Shown one piece after another: positions 35,434 through 45,848 of a stretch of 64,000 bases of DNA. The notes beneath the pieces are model-generated. The model had not been told where the DNA came from and did no database searches. It saw nothing but the letters and a program-made list of their open reading frames with translations. How positions within the stretch are numbered: position 1 is the stretch's first letter; each line of letters starts with the position of its first letter. Source of the stretch: Pomphorhynchus laevis (lineage: Eukaryota > Acanthocephala > Palaeacanthocephala > Echinorhynchida > Pomphorhynchidae); contig WNNJ02001213.1 in the NCBI GenBank assembly GCA_012934845.2, positions 1-64,000 on the forward strand. Direction: 5' to 3'. Both the position numbers and the translations under genes were made by a program.

Positions 35434-36660
35434 CGGTCAATATTATATATAGAAATTATCTCTATCTAATATTAAACTGATATAATAGTATATTAAATAC
35501 ACATTTCAATTTTTGATTTTTGTGGTGCACATCATGTTGTAAAAATGTATCTCATACCTCATAAATAATATAAAAAACACAAAAACCTTTAAATTTTGTC
35601 TATACTAAAAAATGTACAAACGAGTTTTAGTAAAGCAAATGATACTCGGAGACTTAAATATCGCTGTTTATTAATTGATGACACACTTGACGCAGTGATT
35701 AGCATCACATCTATCGGTCCATTTATTTAATTAAACCACCACTTGATAGTAGAACCATTTGAAATTTATTTTAAGTTGTTCAAACTCATCTCGAATAATG
35801 CACTTCTGTGTGCTTTTCACTTAGTCGGACAAAATTATTAACATCGAGATCTCTATAATATCCCGTTTGCAACATTTAGTTGCAAAAGTGGCAATACAAA
35901 AACTATTTCGAGACTATGATATTGTCCTTATTTGGACAACCAAGGAGGCTTATACACGGTAAAAATTCGAAAACTTCTGGATTGTCTGGATAAAGTAATA
36001 AGTATTAGAATGGCTTGCGGATCACAACGTGCAGACAATATTTGAGATATAATTTCAAATACTGTTGGTAAACATGATAATCGATTACCGAAAAAGTCGG
36101 CATTTCGCAAACTATTCATACTCTTAAAACTTTATTAAATATTACAAATAGCCGATGGTTTATATCATCGTCACACGCAGTCAATGACTAGAAAGAAGTT
36201 CTTGATCTACCTAATTGTGATGTAAAGTAAAGTGTGCTGTTATAACATATCGTTACAGAGTAATCGCATATTACGTATATATAAATGACTACTTATCAAT
36301 AATTATTATATATCGATTTCCAAAACAGTCGAAGCTCGTAGGGAAGCATTACGTCGAAGTAAAAATAGAAATACAAAAAACAATGAAATGACACAATCAA
36401 GAATAAAAGCGCTCAAATTTGAGGCGTTTCTGGAATTGTGCAGGAGTACCACTGTTGACCATCCCAGGCGATTGTCCATAATAGATACGGCATGTATAAT
36501 AGTAGAAGTGTAGTCTAGAAGTGACATGGTGACTGAAAGTCGTGAATCAAAGTCCAGTATAAAAAGCAACAGCATTTTGTATAAATGCTGTATTTCGAAA
36601 GAAATCCTGGAACGTTGTCTACTCTGCACATCCGTGCACTAACTACTATTATATATACTT
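35434..36660. other. Mixed intergenic sequence, nothing recognised
   Basis: A 107-codon minus-strand frame at 36306-36629 shows no family I recognise; a patch at 36490-36590 resembles 34405-34490, so both may derive from one unknown repeat. Confidence 0.4.
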
Positions 36661-36875
36661 TAATGAAGTGTAGAAAACAGGCAAAGACACTTATAATTTA
36701 TTTAAACGGTTCGCCCTTTACAGTAACTTCGTCAGTATATTGTAATTTGCTTGAACAGTTGTAAATTTTCTTTACAACTGTTCAAGCAAATTACAATATA
36801 CTGACGAAGTCCCTATAAAGGACGAAACGTTTAAATAAATTATAAGTGTCTTTGCCTGTTTTCTACACTTCATTA
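36661..36875. repeat. 105-bp-arm palindrome carrying two divergent hammerhead-like motifs
   Basis: Left arm 36661-36765, 5-nt centre TTTTC, right arm 36771-36875, no indels and only 5 mismatches. The right arm on the plus strand reads CTGACGA (36801-36807), A, GTCC, loop CTATAAA, GGAC, GAAAC, GTTTAAATAAATTATAAG, then TTTGCCTGTTTT. The left arm on the minus strand has the same layout with GTTACTGTAAAGGGC and GAACC, a weakened core. The outer ACAGGCAAA is also next to the PLE motif at 32.2 kb. All five mismatches lie in the motif core. Confidence 0.8.
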
Positions 36876-37148
36876 TATATATATATATATATATACAGTC
36901 AAGCATCCGAAAGTTTGATCCTCTGGTTGTTTATGATGGTCTGCATTGCAAATTGTTGGATTTAAGAGCTAACGCCACCAACAATTTAAGCTAGATGTCG
37001 GAAATGTATTTTCACAATGTCACAGAGGCAGCCGAAACGGCGTGTGATAGTTCATCTTACTGACGATGGCTGCCGGCTATTACATGACCGTCTAGGAGTG
37101 ACGAGAGTTTGCAGACTGAAGAATATGCTCGATTCGAACACTTACTTA

Positions 37149-37239
<91 letters not shown>

Positions 37240-37799
37240 GCTAGGTCACACGAGGTGACTTTCGCATTGAAAACCAGCTACAGAATCATTCCTTCATGAT
37301 ATCAAATTCGATACACCCTGACTACTAACGGCACCATTGCCACAGCCGTTTTCGTTTCGCCCGCTTTTTGACACATGTTGGTAGCCCCGGGCTCGTCAGA
37401 AGGCTCACTACCAACTCTTCACCTTTTGAAACTTGACACATCCGAGATTCGAGCTGTCGCTCTTCGTACTTTGGCTTGCGCTCTTGACTGCTAGAAAGTC
37501 ACTAGTGACAAGAAAGTCACTCACAAGTACAAACAACAAGGTGGCATTTAGATATCATCAGGCACTGAAAAATTTACCAAAGGAATTGAGAGAAATTACT
37601 ACTGACAAGTGTCCCCCTGAATAAAGAAGACAGAGCTTCTTACAACCTTGGATATTATATATATAATCTGTCTTCTTATATATCTGTCTTCTTACTACCT
37701 TGGATATATATACGCTTACTATATATAGTACGTGTTGATATTCGATTCTTACCAATCTACAGAGAATAAAGAAGACAGAGCATGTAAGACTGCTACAGG
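36876..37799. other. Region with microsatellites and a GC-richer island of unknown nature
   Basis: TA repeats at 36876-36893 and 37147-37236 flank and follow a GC-richer segment (36900-37145; 37240-37625). An open stretch at 37017-37145 (MSQRQPKRRVIVHLTDDG) and another at 37433-37624 (ending FRYHQALKNLPKELREI) were not recognised. A small hairpin GTTGGTAG/CTACCAAC lies near 37377-37412. AATAAAGAAGACAGAGC occurs at about 37620 and 37766 with inverted pieces between. Possibly an unknown transposon. Confidence 0.4.
37147..37236. repeat. (TA)n microsatellite, about 90 bp
   Basis: Nearly pure TA with one irregularity near 37172. Confidence 0.95.
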
Positions 37800-39315
37800 T
37801 TTCTAGTTATTCAATGAATGACCATAGTCATTCAACCTATCTTAATTATCATTTGAACACCCTTGTCATTCCATTTCTACCTGCTCTTCTGCCTCTACTC
37901 CTACTAGCTCTGTCCGTCTACAACTTCCACGTAATCGTTTTTCTTCACGCGATCGCTGTATTATCATATCTAACTAAAAACTTTCCGAATCTGCTTCTTC
38001 ACAATCTCGCCTTGATGATGTATATGTTTTGAGGTCTATCCTCGCAACCATTCTTTCTGATTATAATCAATCACTATTCAATAATATCGTTCCGGTATAT
38101 TTTATCCGTTTTAACAAATCCACTAAATTCAATCATCTCAGTCTTCCACTCCTAAAAATCGTTTTCCGATAGTTCATATGTCTCCTCAGTACTCTCCCAG
38201 TGTTTTAAACTTCTTACGACTTCATCTACTTGTCGTATTTTTTTCCTGGCCGCTCCCATTCTGATATTACCCAGCTCACTTCAGCTCGCATTGAGAACAA
38301 CGTAAAACAAACGGCGAATCATCGCTCTTAATCCGTCAAATCAACAGAAATTTTCACGTCGTACGCACGAGGCCAAAAATCCGATGGCGCCCCGTTTATC
38401 TTCCCAATCTTCTTTGCTAGTCGATCTCGCTCCTAAACATACTTTTTGTCTTAATATTTTCAACACTGGATCCATTCATCATAAAGCTGATCTGCTCATT
38501 GATATCTTCGATTTATTATCTATCGATATTCTCTGCATCACCGAATCCTTGTACACTTACTCTGACGATCTTGCTATTCGTCGTCAATGTCGCTCTTGTT
38601 GTTCTCTAGTTGAATCAGCTCGTCCAATTGCCTTTCATACATCTACTGCTTCTAACCATGGCGGTATTGTTGCCATTGCTCGTCAACCAATGTATCTACG
38701 TAAAATCAACGTTAACATCCGTTACACTTCGTTCGAATTACTCATATGCAGATTATCAACTCCTTTCCATATGGAACTTGTGATTGTATACCGTCCAGTT
38801 CAGTTGCCCCTCACGTAGCTTCTTTAACGACCTTGCAGATCTTATGTCTCACTGTTCATTGTTTTATACTCCTTATTTTGTTCTCGGTGACTTTAACATT
38901 CGTCTGATCGTCCAGCTGACTCTGACTATATCACTCTAACTAACCTTTTTCTTATTTTAACTATAAATTAATTTCAACAAGTCACACTCATAATATCGTC
39001 GGTGCTTTCGACATCATTGTTGTTCCCAACTGCTTCAATGCAGAAACCTCCTTGCCGATTACTGATTCTAGTTTGTTCGATCATTTTCTTGCCACTCTTA
39101 TTCGTCCTCATCTTCCTTCTTATCCTCCAACATTAGCTACTCAAAGTCGGCCCTGGAAACTTGTTGATATCCCTATTCTCTGAGCAACCTTACTCAGTTC
39201 TTCACTCTATCAAGTCTAGTTTACTACCTTTCTCCCGGTGATTTCTGCTTTCTGTTTGATTCTGAACTTACAACTACCCTCAATCATATATTGCCTAGTC
39301 GACCCCGACGTTTTC
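37800..39315 (+). mobile_element. Family A LINE, 5' half (ORF1 remnant and endonuclease)
   Basis: From about 38384 a 144-codon frame shows the endonuclease start: HTFCLNIFNTGSIHHKADLL, IDILCITESLYTYSDD, SNHGGIVAIAR and a VIVYRP segment. The GDFN-type box lies near 38887-38900 (LGDFNI) in another frame. Sequence ends at about 39315, shortly after the endonuclease. The upstream 37800-38380 is a decayed ORF1. It is joined to the 3' half of the same family in the opposite orientation. Confidence 0.75.
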
Positions 39316-41215
39316 ACTGCAGGAAGGTTGATTGGCCTATATGAATGAGAAGATGATTCCAGAAAGAAGAGCAGCCACAAGGAAGAAGCAGAAGCCAAAG
39401 GAGGTAGAGTAGTTTGGGGCTTGTAAAATAAGAGAATTACTGACACGCAAGGAACAGTAAACATAACGATAATAATCAAGAAAAATAATGTTGAGAAAGG
39501 AAGGGATATGAACAGTTATGAGGTGGAAAGCAATGAGAAGACGAATTTAAACACGACAACAAATGGTGGATAAATCGGGAGAAGCAAGGTTATGTGATGT
39601 ATGATCGAAATGACCAAGACGAAAGAGAATCAGGATTGCAGCGTTGTAGGGGAAGAAGAGTGGATTTAGATAAGTTGGAAAATAGACTAAGATAGTAATC
39701 AATTCTTGAGAATATTAGAGAATATATAATAGAGTCATACAAGAAAGGAAATCTATCAATCTACGAATTTGACATAGGTTGTCGAAAATCAAGGTAGAGG
39801 AGCGTACTTTATCCCGAACGAAAAATCTAAGTGAAAATCGGTTGTCGAATGGAAACTTAGGAAAACGAGATTATCAGCGATAGGGACAATTGTAAAAGTT
39901 AATTATACGAGTGGAGAATCTTAGACGAGGCGTTAAGGTTTGATACACATAATTTTGGATTTATCAGAATTTAGATAAAGGTGAAGGGTAAAAAGATGAT
40001 TGGAAATGTATGCAAGACAGTTGGAAACAGAAACACTAAGATCACGAATACGATAGGCATGTGCATGAATATAGATGATAATGTCATCATCATATTGCAT
40101 AACATTGAAATTAAATGTATAAGAAATCGAAGACATGTCACCGAGAAGAGAGAAAAGCAAATGGCCTAATAAGAAGCCTTGTGGAACATCCGACGGAATT
40201 TAAGAGGGATGAGGAAGATAAGAGTTAGATTAGACGTGAAATGTACGGTTATATATATGAAGAAAACCATGATACAGTGGGTAAAGAGAAGCCATAATCA
40301 TGACGAAGGCGACATAGAAGAATCGAGTGATTGACGATGTCAAAAGCAGATGATGGATCAAGAGAAAATATGACACTAAACAAATTTTGATCGAGCGAGA
40401 TGAGTAAGTAGTTATAAATTTTAAGACGGGCAATTTCAGTAAAGTGATTAGAGCGAAAAGCGGCTTGGAAGGAAGTAAATAAGTTGGAAAAAAGAGATAT
40501 AAATTAACTTGCTTGAGAACGATACGCTCAAGGAGTTTGAATAGAGTTGGTAGAAGTGAGATATGGCGATACGAACATGGTAGTGAGGGGTCAAGATATG
40601 GCTTTTCGAGGAGAGGAATAATAGTGGCACATTTCCAGTTGGAAGGAAATGTACGGCTACATATGGACGAGTTGAACAATGTGGTTAGGAAGGGTGAGAT
40701 AGAGGATCAGATATTTTTAAGCAAGTGAGTTGGTATTGTGTCAGAGAGGTTTTATTAGGTAATAACAGCAGAACCGAAGAAACTTCATCAGACGAAACGG
40801 GAAGGTGAAATAGCTCTGGGAGGGAATAATTTAAAGAGAAGAGAGGGTACAAGGGGTATACATATATGGCCAAAAGAGAAAGTAAATTTGATAGCGTAGA
40901 TCATAGATAAAAATAAAATTATTCAGGATTTATGTTACAAGGGGGATATAATTGTGAAAGAATTGAGTTTAAGATTTTCCAATTAGATTTAGAGTTATAA
41001 GAGAACTTGAGTTGATTTCGCCGAAAAGAGTTCGTTAGTACGCAAAAGAATGAAATGGGAACGGCGGAGAGAAAGGTAGGAAACATGAATATTGGGAGTG
41101 AGTGAGTTTGGAGAACGTTTAAAAAAGCGATTAAATACACGAAAAGAGTTACAGAGTCGACGTTAAGAAAGACTGCAGTCGGAATCGAACCAAAGAGCAT
41201 GGTGCTAGCAGTACT
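39316..41215 (-). mobile_element. Family A LINE, 3' half, inverted
   Basis: On the minus strand it starts near 41215 with LWFDSDCS and runs through the pre-RT linker (41200-40919), the segment VSSVLLLLPNKTS, FPSNWKCATIIPLLEKP..CSYRHISLLPTLFKLLERI (40640-40500), FNVMQYDDDIIIYIHAHAYRI (YADD changed to YDDD, about 40110-40060) and SDKSKIMCIKP. It ends near 39320 at the C-terminal SGFCFFLVAALL region, about 100 bp short of the family 3' end. In element coordinates it begins almost exactly where the plus-strand half stops. Confidence 0.8.
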
Positions 41216-41458
41216 TCACATGCTAACCCGATCCCATTTAAACAATTTACCTGCTTGACTTTTTTCATTTTTGTTAGAACTTACACATTGCATGCCAGGA
41301 TGTGAGTACATCCAATTAATATATTTTTATGAAGTACATTATACACTGGCGCATGCACAGGTGGTCAAAATTGTAAATTGTTCATTGTTCGTGTTTTAAA
41401 GTCCTAAAAGCGAAACTAGTCAATAAATTCATTTTTTAAGCAGCCAGTTTATCAATTT

Positions 41459-41516
41459 CAGATTACACAGGAATTGAATTGTATCAATTCCAGATGACAC
41501 AGGAATTGAATTGTAG
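41459..41516 (+). repeat. Tandem duplication of about 25 bp at the 5' end of the intact family B copy
   Basis: CAGATTACACAGGAATTG at 41459 and CAGATGACACAGGAATTG at 41491, period 32. The second copy abuts the start of ORF1-related sequence, so it may mark the insertion junction or a 5' target duplication. Confidence 0.6.
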
Positions 41517-41775
41517 AAATCATCCTAGATTATTAAAAGCAATTTTTACCGACGCAGCGGCTGCCAAAACTATTCTGAGCAACTCCTATTATCTTAAAGG
41601 TTCTCCCGTTAGATTACTAAATGATCTTGACAAGTATGAACGTGAACGTCTTCGAGAGGTTAGACAATTATTGAGATCGCGCTTAGATGCAGGAGAAACA
41701 AACTTAAGAATTCGGAATTTTCAAATTGTGCGACGAGGGACTCGCTTGAATTGGACTCCGCTGTTTGTGGATTAG
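41494..41775 (+). CDS. Family B ORF1, C-terminal remnant
   Basis: About 90 codons: RLLKAIFTDAAAAKTILSNS, YYLKGSPVRLLNDLDKYE, RERLREVRQLLRSRL, LRIRNFQIVRRG. This matches the end of CR1-like ORF1 proteins (K..+Y+S.DL....R..R..L) and the ORF1 remnant at 10.6-10.9 kb. ORF1 proteins bind the element RNA. The stop at 41773-41775 overlaps the ORF2 frame, which is already open from about 41664. Confidence 0.7.
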   Translation: MTQELNCRNHPRLLKAIFTDAAAAKTILSNSYYLKGSPVRLLNDLDKYERERLREVRQLLRSRLDAGETNLRIRNFQIVRRGTRLNWTPLFVD

Positions 41776-44690
41776 ATTTAGCTCCTCTCGTCGCTTCTAG
41801 CTTATCCAACATACCCATTACAAATGCATGTGATTACTTAGATGACATTGTTTATTATCAATCACCGTTGTGGTCTGCTCTGGCGAAATCCAATAGTGCT
41901 AACAGTAAGGGAAATAACACATGTGCTTCAATAGGCTATAGTTCTGTGATCTTGTATACTAACGCACGCAGTCTTCTTAATAAAATTCACGAATTGAAGC
42001 AACGTATTCAATATTCCCAGCCCTTGTTAATAGCAATAACAGAAAGCTGGCTTAACTCCGATATATCTGATCACGAGATTGAAATAGCTAATTATTCTTC
42101 TTATCGTGTCGATAGGACCGGAAAGAGAGGAGGTGGGGTAATTTTATATTTACATAATAGTGTAGCGTTTATGACCTTAAGTGCCAAGTCTGAAGGTGGT
42201 ACAGAAACACTATGGGGCAATATATTACTGTCCGGTCATGTGTTAGTTACTATTGGTCTTATATATCGTAGTCCAAGAATGGATGTTTGTTCCATAGTTG
42301 ATACATTATTAAAGTTTGGATCCCGTAGTAATGTGGTAGTAGTGGGTGATCTAAATATGCCTTCTATAGACTGGACTAACTACATATGCTTAAATAACAA
42401 TAATTATTCATCAGCATTCCTTGATACTATCAATTTTCTTAATCTAACGCAACATGTCTCAATGTTTACTCGTTCCTCTGGAGACCATCAATCTTTGCTT
42501 GATATTTGTCTTACTTCCGATAAATATTTGATCACCGGTATAACATATTTGGATCCCTTAGGCAGCTCTGATCATTCTGTTATTCGCTTTAATACAAACT
42601 TATCTAATATATTGTCACAACCTGAGTCTTCATGTATGTCAGTACAATGTTTCAAAACCAATTACAGTTTAGTACGTCAATCCCTTCTCGGTACAAATTG
42701 GTATGATCCATTGATTTTTGGAGTTGAATCATCTTGGCAACAATTTGAAACTCTAATGATATCGCTCCTTCTACGTTTCTCACCTCGTAAGGTAGCAACT
42801 GCCCGTGCACGCACAAATCCTTGGTTTGATAAGGAGCTTCAAGATGCATTGAGATCCAAGAAGCAAAAATTCGTAAGGTATAGGAATGGAGAAACTGATT
42901 ATAGGTCATTTAAAAAGTGTCGGAATCATTTCACATATCTCAAGAGACTTAAAAAGCGGCAATTTGAACAAGTACTGATAGGAAAGTCAGCCAACAATCC
43001 TAACATATTATTTAAATATGCAAATTTTAAAAGTAATGTTCGATCTTCTAGCTCTATCATTGGAAACAATGGACGCATTCTAGTAGATCATTTCGATATT
43101 GCTAATGCATTTGGTCGTAAATTTCTCGTATCAGCTACTACTTCTCCTTGTATAGAAATTACTCGTATTAATCCGTCAATTTTTGATATTCTTCACTTGT
43201 TCACAGTTCAAGATGTTATGAAAGAGTTTAAACGACTGAAACCGTCGGGCTCGATTTGCCCAGATTTACTTCCCTCAATATACCTGAAGAATCTTCATGA
43301 TGTCATTGCTGCGCCTTTATATAGGATATTTATAGCATCATTATATTACGGTATAGTCCCGAATGCATGGAAACGCTCTATCATTAAGCCGCTTCATAAG
43401 AAAGGTGATCGATCATGTGTAGATAACTACCGACCGGTTAGTTTAACCTCTGTATCGTGTCGTGTATTAGAGAGATTACTTTATCGGATAATCAGTAGCT
43501 ACCTAGAATCATACAGGTTACTTTCTACTAATCAGCACGGATTCCGTAAAAACTGTTCTACAGTAACCAACCTTTTATTGGCACAGGAAAGTTGGGGTTC
43601 CATAGTGGATGAGGGGTATGCTGTCGATGTCATATTTTTTGACTTCTCCAAAGCATTTGATCATGTACCCCATGACAAGTTGATTATGAAGATAAGTGCA
43701 TTAAAAATCAATCCAATTATCATTCGTTGGATATGCAACTTTCTTTCTGGTCGCACATACCAGGTCGCCATTAACGGTACCCTTTCCGAGCATTATCCAG
43801 TTAATGCCGGTGTCCCGCAAGGGTCTGTATTGGGTCCTTTGCTGTTTTGTATTTTCATCAACGATCTACCCAGTGTAATAAGTTCGCATTCATTATTATT
43901 TGCTGACGATTTAAAAATTTGGAGAGCCATCAAGTCGAATTATGATCGTAACATTCTTCAATCAGATATTGACACGGTTCTTAAGTGGGCACGTTCTAAT
44001 GGTCTGTCTGTTAATGCCTCGAAGTGCACTTGCATGCACATTCGATCACGTAATATTGTTCCAGTGCCGATATATCATCTCGGGGATCGAGTGATTAAAT
44101 TGGTTTCGAGCTATAAAGATCTTGGCGTATTGATAACGGATGATTTCTCCACTCGCCAAAACACTAAGTACATTTGTTCGAAGGCCATGCGTATGGTTGG
44201 TTTCCTTCGCCGATCATTCAGCTATGTGAGTCCACGTTCTTTTAGAGTTCTTGCAAACGCTTTTGTACTAAGTCATTTGTTATATGCTTCTCAATGTTCA
44301 TACCCTCGAACCAGAGATGAGATTAATCGACTTGAGAAGGTGCTACGTAGGGCAACAAAATTAGTACATTCTTTGAGAGAACTTCCTTACGAGGACCGTC
44401 TTCGGTCTTTAAATATGCAGTCATTATGTGATATTCGTGACTCGCGGGATCTGTGTCTTGTATGGGAGGTATTTCACAATGAACACCATGTGTTGCGTGG
44501 GCTCTTCAACATTCGATCAACTCGAGCTTTGCGAGGTCACTCGTTTTATCTTAGTCGCCAACGAATAGTACATTCTAGGACGATTCAATTTGGACAACGA
44601 ATAATAAATTCATGGAATCGTTTAAGCAATGATATTGTAAATGCGGGAACTCGGGAGCTCTTTAAACGACAGATTATTTTAAATTGTTAA
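41751..44690 (+). CDS. Family B ORF2: endonuclease plus reverse transcriptase, intact frame
   Basis: The frame is open from 41664 to the stop after 44687. No in-frame ATG occurs before the endonuclease; the position given is a TTG and the true start is unknown. Residue numbers count from it. APE-type endonuclease, about 63-275: VILYTNARSL, ITESWL (Glu), VVVGDLNMPSIDW (about 196, GDLN in place of GDFN) and SDHSVI (about 272). Linker with NPWFDKEL. RT about 520-790: NYRPVSLTSVSCRVLERL, QHGFRKNCSTVTNLL, FFDFSKAFDHVPHD (about 628), GVPQGSVLGPLLF (about 685) and FADDLKIW (about 716). The C-terminus has RLEKVLRRATKLV, LPYEDRL and TIQFGQRIINSWNRL. It would nick target DNA and reverse-transcribe the element RNA. 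No RNase H seen. Confidence 0.9.
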   Translation: MDSAVCGLDLAPLVASSLSNIPITNACDYLDDIVYYQSPLWSALAKSNSANSKGNNTCASIGYSSVILYTNARSLLNKIHELKQRIQYSQPLLIAITESWLNSDISDHEIEIANYSSYRVDRTGKRGGGVILYLHNSVAFMTLSAKSEGGTETLWGNILLSGHVLVTIGLIYRSPRMDVCSIVDTLLKFGSRSNVVVVGDLNMPSIDWTNYICLNNNNYSSAFLDTINFLNLTQHVSMFTRSSGDHQSLLDICLTSDKYLITGITYLDPLGSSDHSVIRFNTNLSNILSQPESSCMSVQCFKTNYSLVRQSLLGTNWYDPLIFGVESSWQQFETLMISLLLRFSPRKVATARARTNPWFDKELQDALRSKKQKFVRYRNGETDYRSFKKCRNHFTYLKRLKKRQFEQVLIGKSANNPNILFKYANFKSNVRSSSSIIGNNGRILVDHFDIANAFGRKFLVSATTSPCIEITRINPSIFDILHLFTVQDVMKEFKRLKPSGSICPDLLPSIYLKNLHDVIAAPLYRIFIASLYYGIVPNAWKRSIIKPLHKKGDRSCVDNYRPVSLTSVSCRVLERLLYRIISSYLESYRLLSTNQHGFRKNCSTVTNLLLAQESWGSIVDEGYAVDVIFFDFSKAFDHVPHDKLIMKISALKINPIIIRWICNFLSGRTYQVAINGTLSEHYPVNAGVPQGSVLGPLLFCIFINDLPSVISSHSLLFADDLKIWRAIKSNYDRNILQSDIDTVLKWARSNGLSVNASKCTCMHIRSRNIVPVPIYHLGDRVIKLVSSYKDLGVLITDDFSTRQNTKYICSKAMRMVGFLRRSFSYVSPRSFRVLANAFVLSHLLYASQCSYPRTRDEINRLEKVLRRATKLVHSLRELPYEDRLRSLNMQSLCDIRDSRDLCLVWEVFHNEHHVLRGLFNIRSTRALRGHSFYLSRQRIVHSRTIQFGQRIINSWNRLSNDIVNAGTRELFKRQIILNC

Positions 44691-44777
44691 CTGATTTGTT
44701 TTTGATTTTCTCTTTTTCTTTTATTTTGACTATCGATTTGTCAGCAACTGTGAGCTATGCTCGTAACGTTGTCTACA

Positions 44778-44808
44778 TAATAATAATAATAATAATAATA
44801 ATAAAATA
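44778..44808 (+). repeat. (AAT)n tail of the family B element
   Basis: Nine or so AAT units end the element, in place of poly-A, as in I-like and some CR1-like elements. Confidence 0.85.
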
Positions 44809-44855
44809 AAATTCATCAAACTTGCTTGAAAAAGCAAATTTGATGAATTTTATTT
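44804..44855. repeat. 24-bp inverted repeat just after the family B tail
   Basis: AAATAAAATTCATCAAAC.. and its complement pair over 24 bp with one mismatch around GAAA (arms 44804-44827 and 44832-44855). The element's tail ends at or inside the left arm. Confidence 0.75.
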
Positions 44856-45848
44856 CGATTTTTTTATAATGGAGAAGTATAAATCAACAAAATATTATTG
44901 AAATATTAAACTCATATAACAATTATTTATTATTTATAATTTTTTAATTATTTAATATCATATTTATTTTTAATTTATAAATATTATAAATTACGAAGAC
45001 TCAGTTAGCTGATCTAATTGATAAGAAAACGACTTTCTTAGAGTGTGCTTTAAAATATGATTTTCTAATATTATATCTATATACAAGCATCAAGCAGTCA
45101 AAGCGCTTCCAAAAGTCTAAATGTAACTTAAAATTCGCCTTTATAGAACTGTAAATTTGATTTATAATTTTAAAGTTACAGTATAAAAATATAATTTCCC
45201 GTTGCCTACCTTTACTCTTTACGTCAATAAACAGTAAGGATTTAATAGTCATTAAATTTTATTCTCTGGAGTAGTACCTCAAAATCGAAATGTATGTTTC
45301 GCATAATTTACATATTTTATATATTTGATATCAAAGTCGTCTACAGACTGCTTTTATCTGTTGTGGCATTTGTCTTTTAAGTTTAGAACGATAGAGATAT
45401 ATCATTACTTATTTGTGTAGCGTATATAGTTTTGACATGTTTTATTTTCAGTATTCGGTTTTATCTTTAAAAATGTATATCAGCACAGGTACCATTAAAA
45501 TATTTGCAGTAAACTATATAATTTTCTCTCACCTGTGATTTATATTATCTCTAGAAAAGTTCGTTTCCTTTAGTTATTGCCACTTTGTTGCTGTCATGTT
45601 GATAATTTTTCTTGATATTTACGTTTTTTACCATTATGATTATGCATTAGAGACACCTATATGCAAAATTTTAATATTAATAACCGTTTTAACATAATGA
45701 TCTACAGAAGATCGAAATACGTATAAACGTTTTAGACTTAACGAACTAGGAACGTTTTTATTTTCATATTTCATAACATTCAACCATGTTTAGGGTAATC
45801 ACTCAATGACGAGAGCAAATAATTTTTTAGAATTTGCATGATAAAAAA
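44856..45848. other. AT-rich sequence with one dispersed-repeat copy
   Basis: No coding sequence recognised. AGACTCAGTTAGCTGATCTAAT is at 44997-45018. Confidence 0.5.
44992..45018 (+). repeat. Dispersed AGACTCAG repeat, copy 4
   Basis: TACGAAGACTCAGTTAGCTG..CTAATT, preceded by about 90 bp of AT-rich DNA like that before the copies at 20254 and 22880. Confidence 0.5.

Larger units (their letters stand above)
41490..44810 (+). mobile_element. Family B LINE (CR1-like), best-preserved copy
   Basis: Holds the end of ORF1, a fully open ORF2 of more than 970 codons, a short 3' UTR with GTGAGCTATGCTCGTAACGTTGTC and a (AAT)n tail. The 5' end is truncated within ORF1. No stop or frame change interrupts ORF2, so it is the youngest LINE in the window. 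With most of ORF1 and the promoter missing it is probably immobile unless helped in trans. Confidence 0.9.

Noticed and set aside
36306-36629. 107-codon minus-strand frame, hydrophobic near its end
   Set aside because: Hydrophobic stretch suggested a membrane protein, but there is no start context, splice support or known family; shared patch with 34.4 kb suggests an unknown repeat.
37814-38032. Leu-rich plus-strand frame as a membrane protein
   Set aside because: Lies in the decayed 5' part of a family A LINE whose coding strand is CT-rich, giving Leu/Ser/Pro-rich frames.
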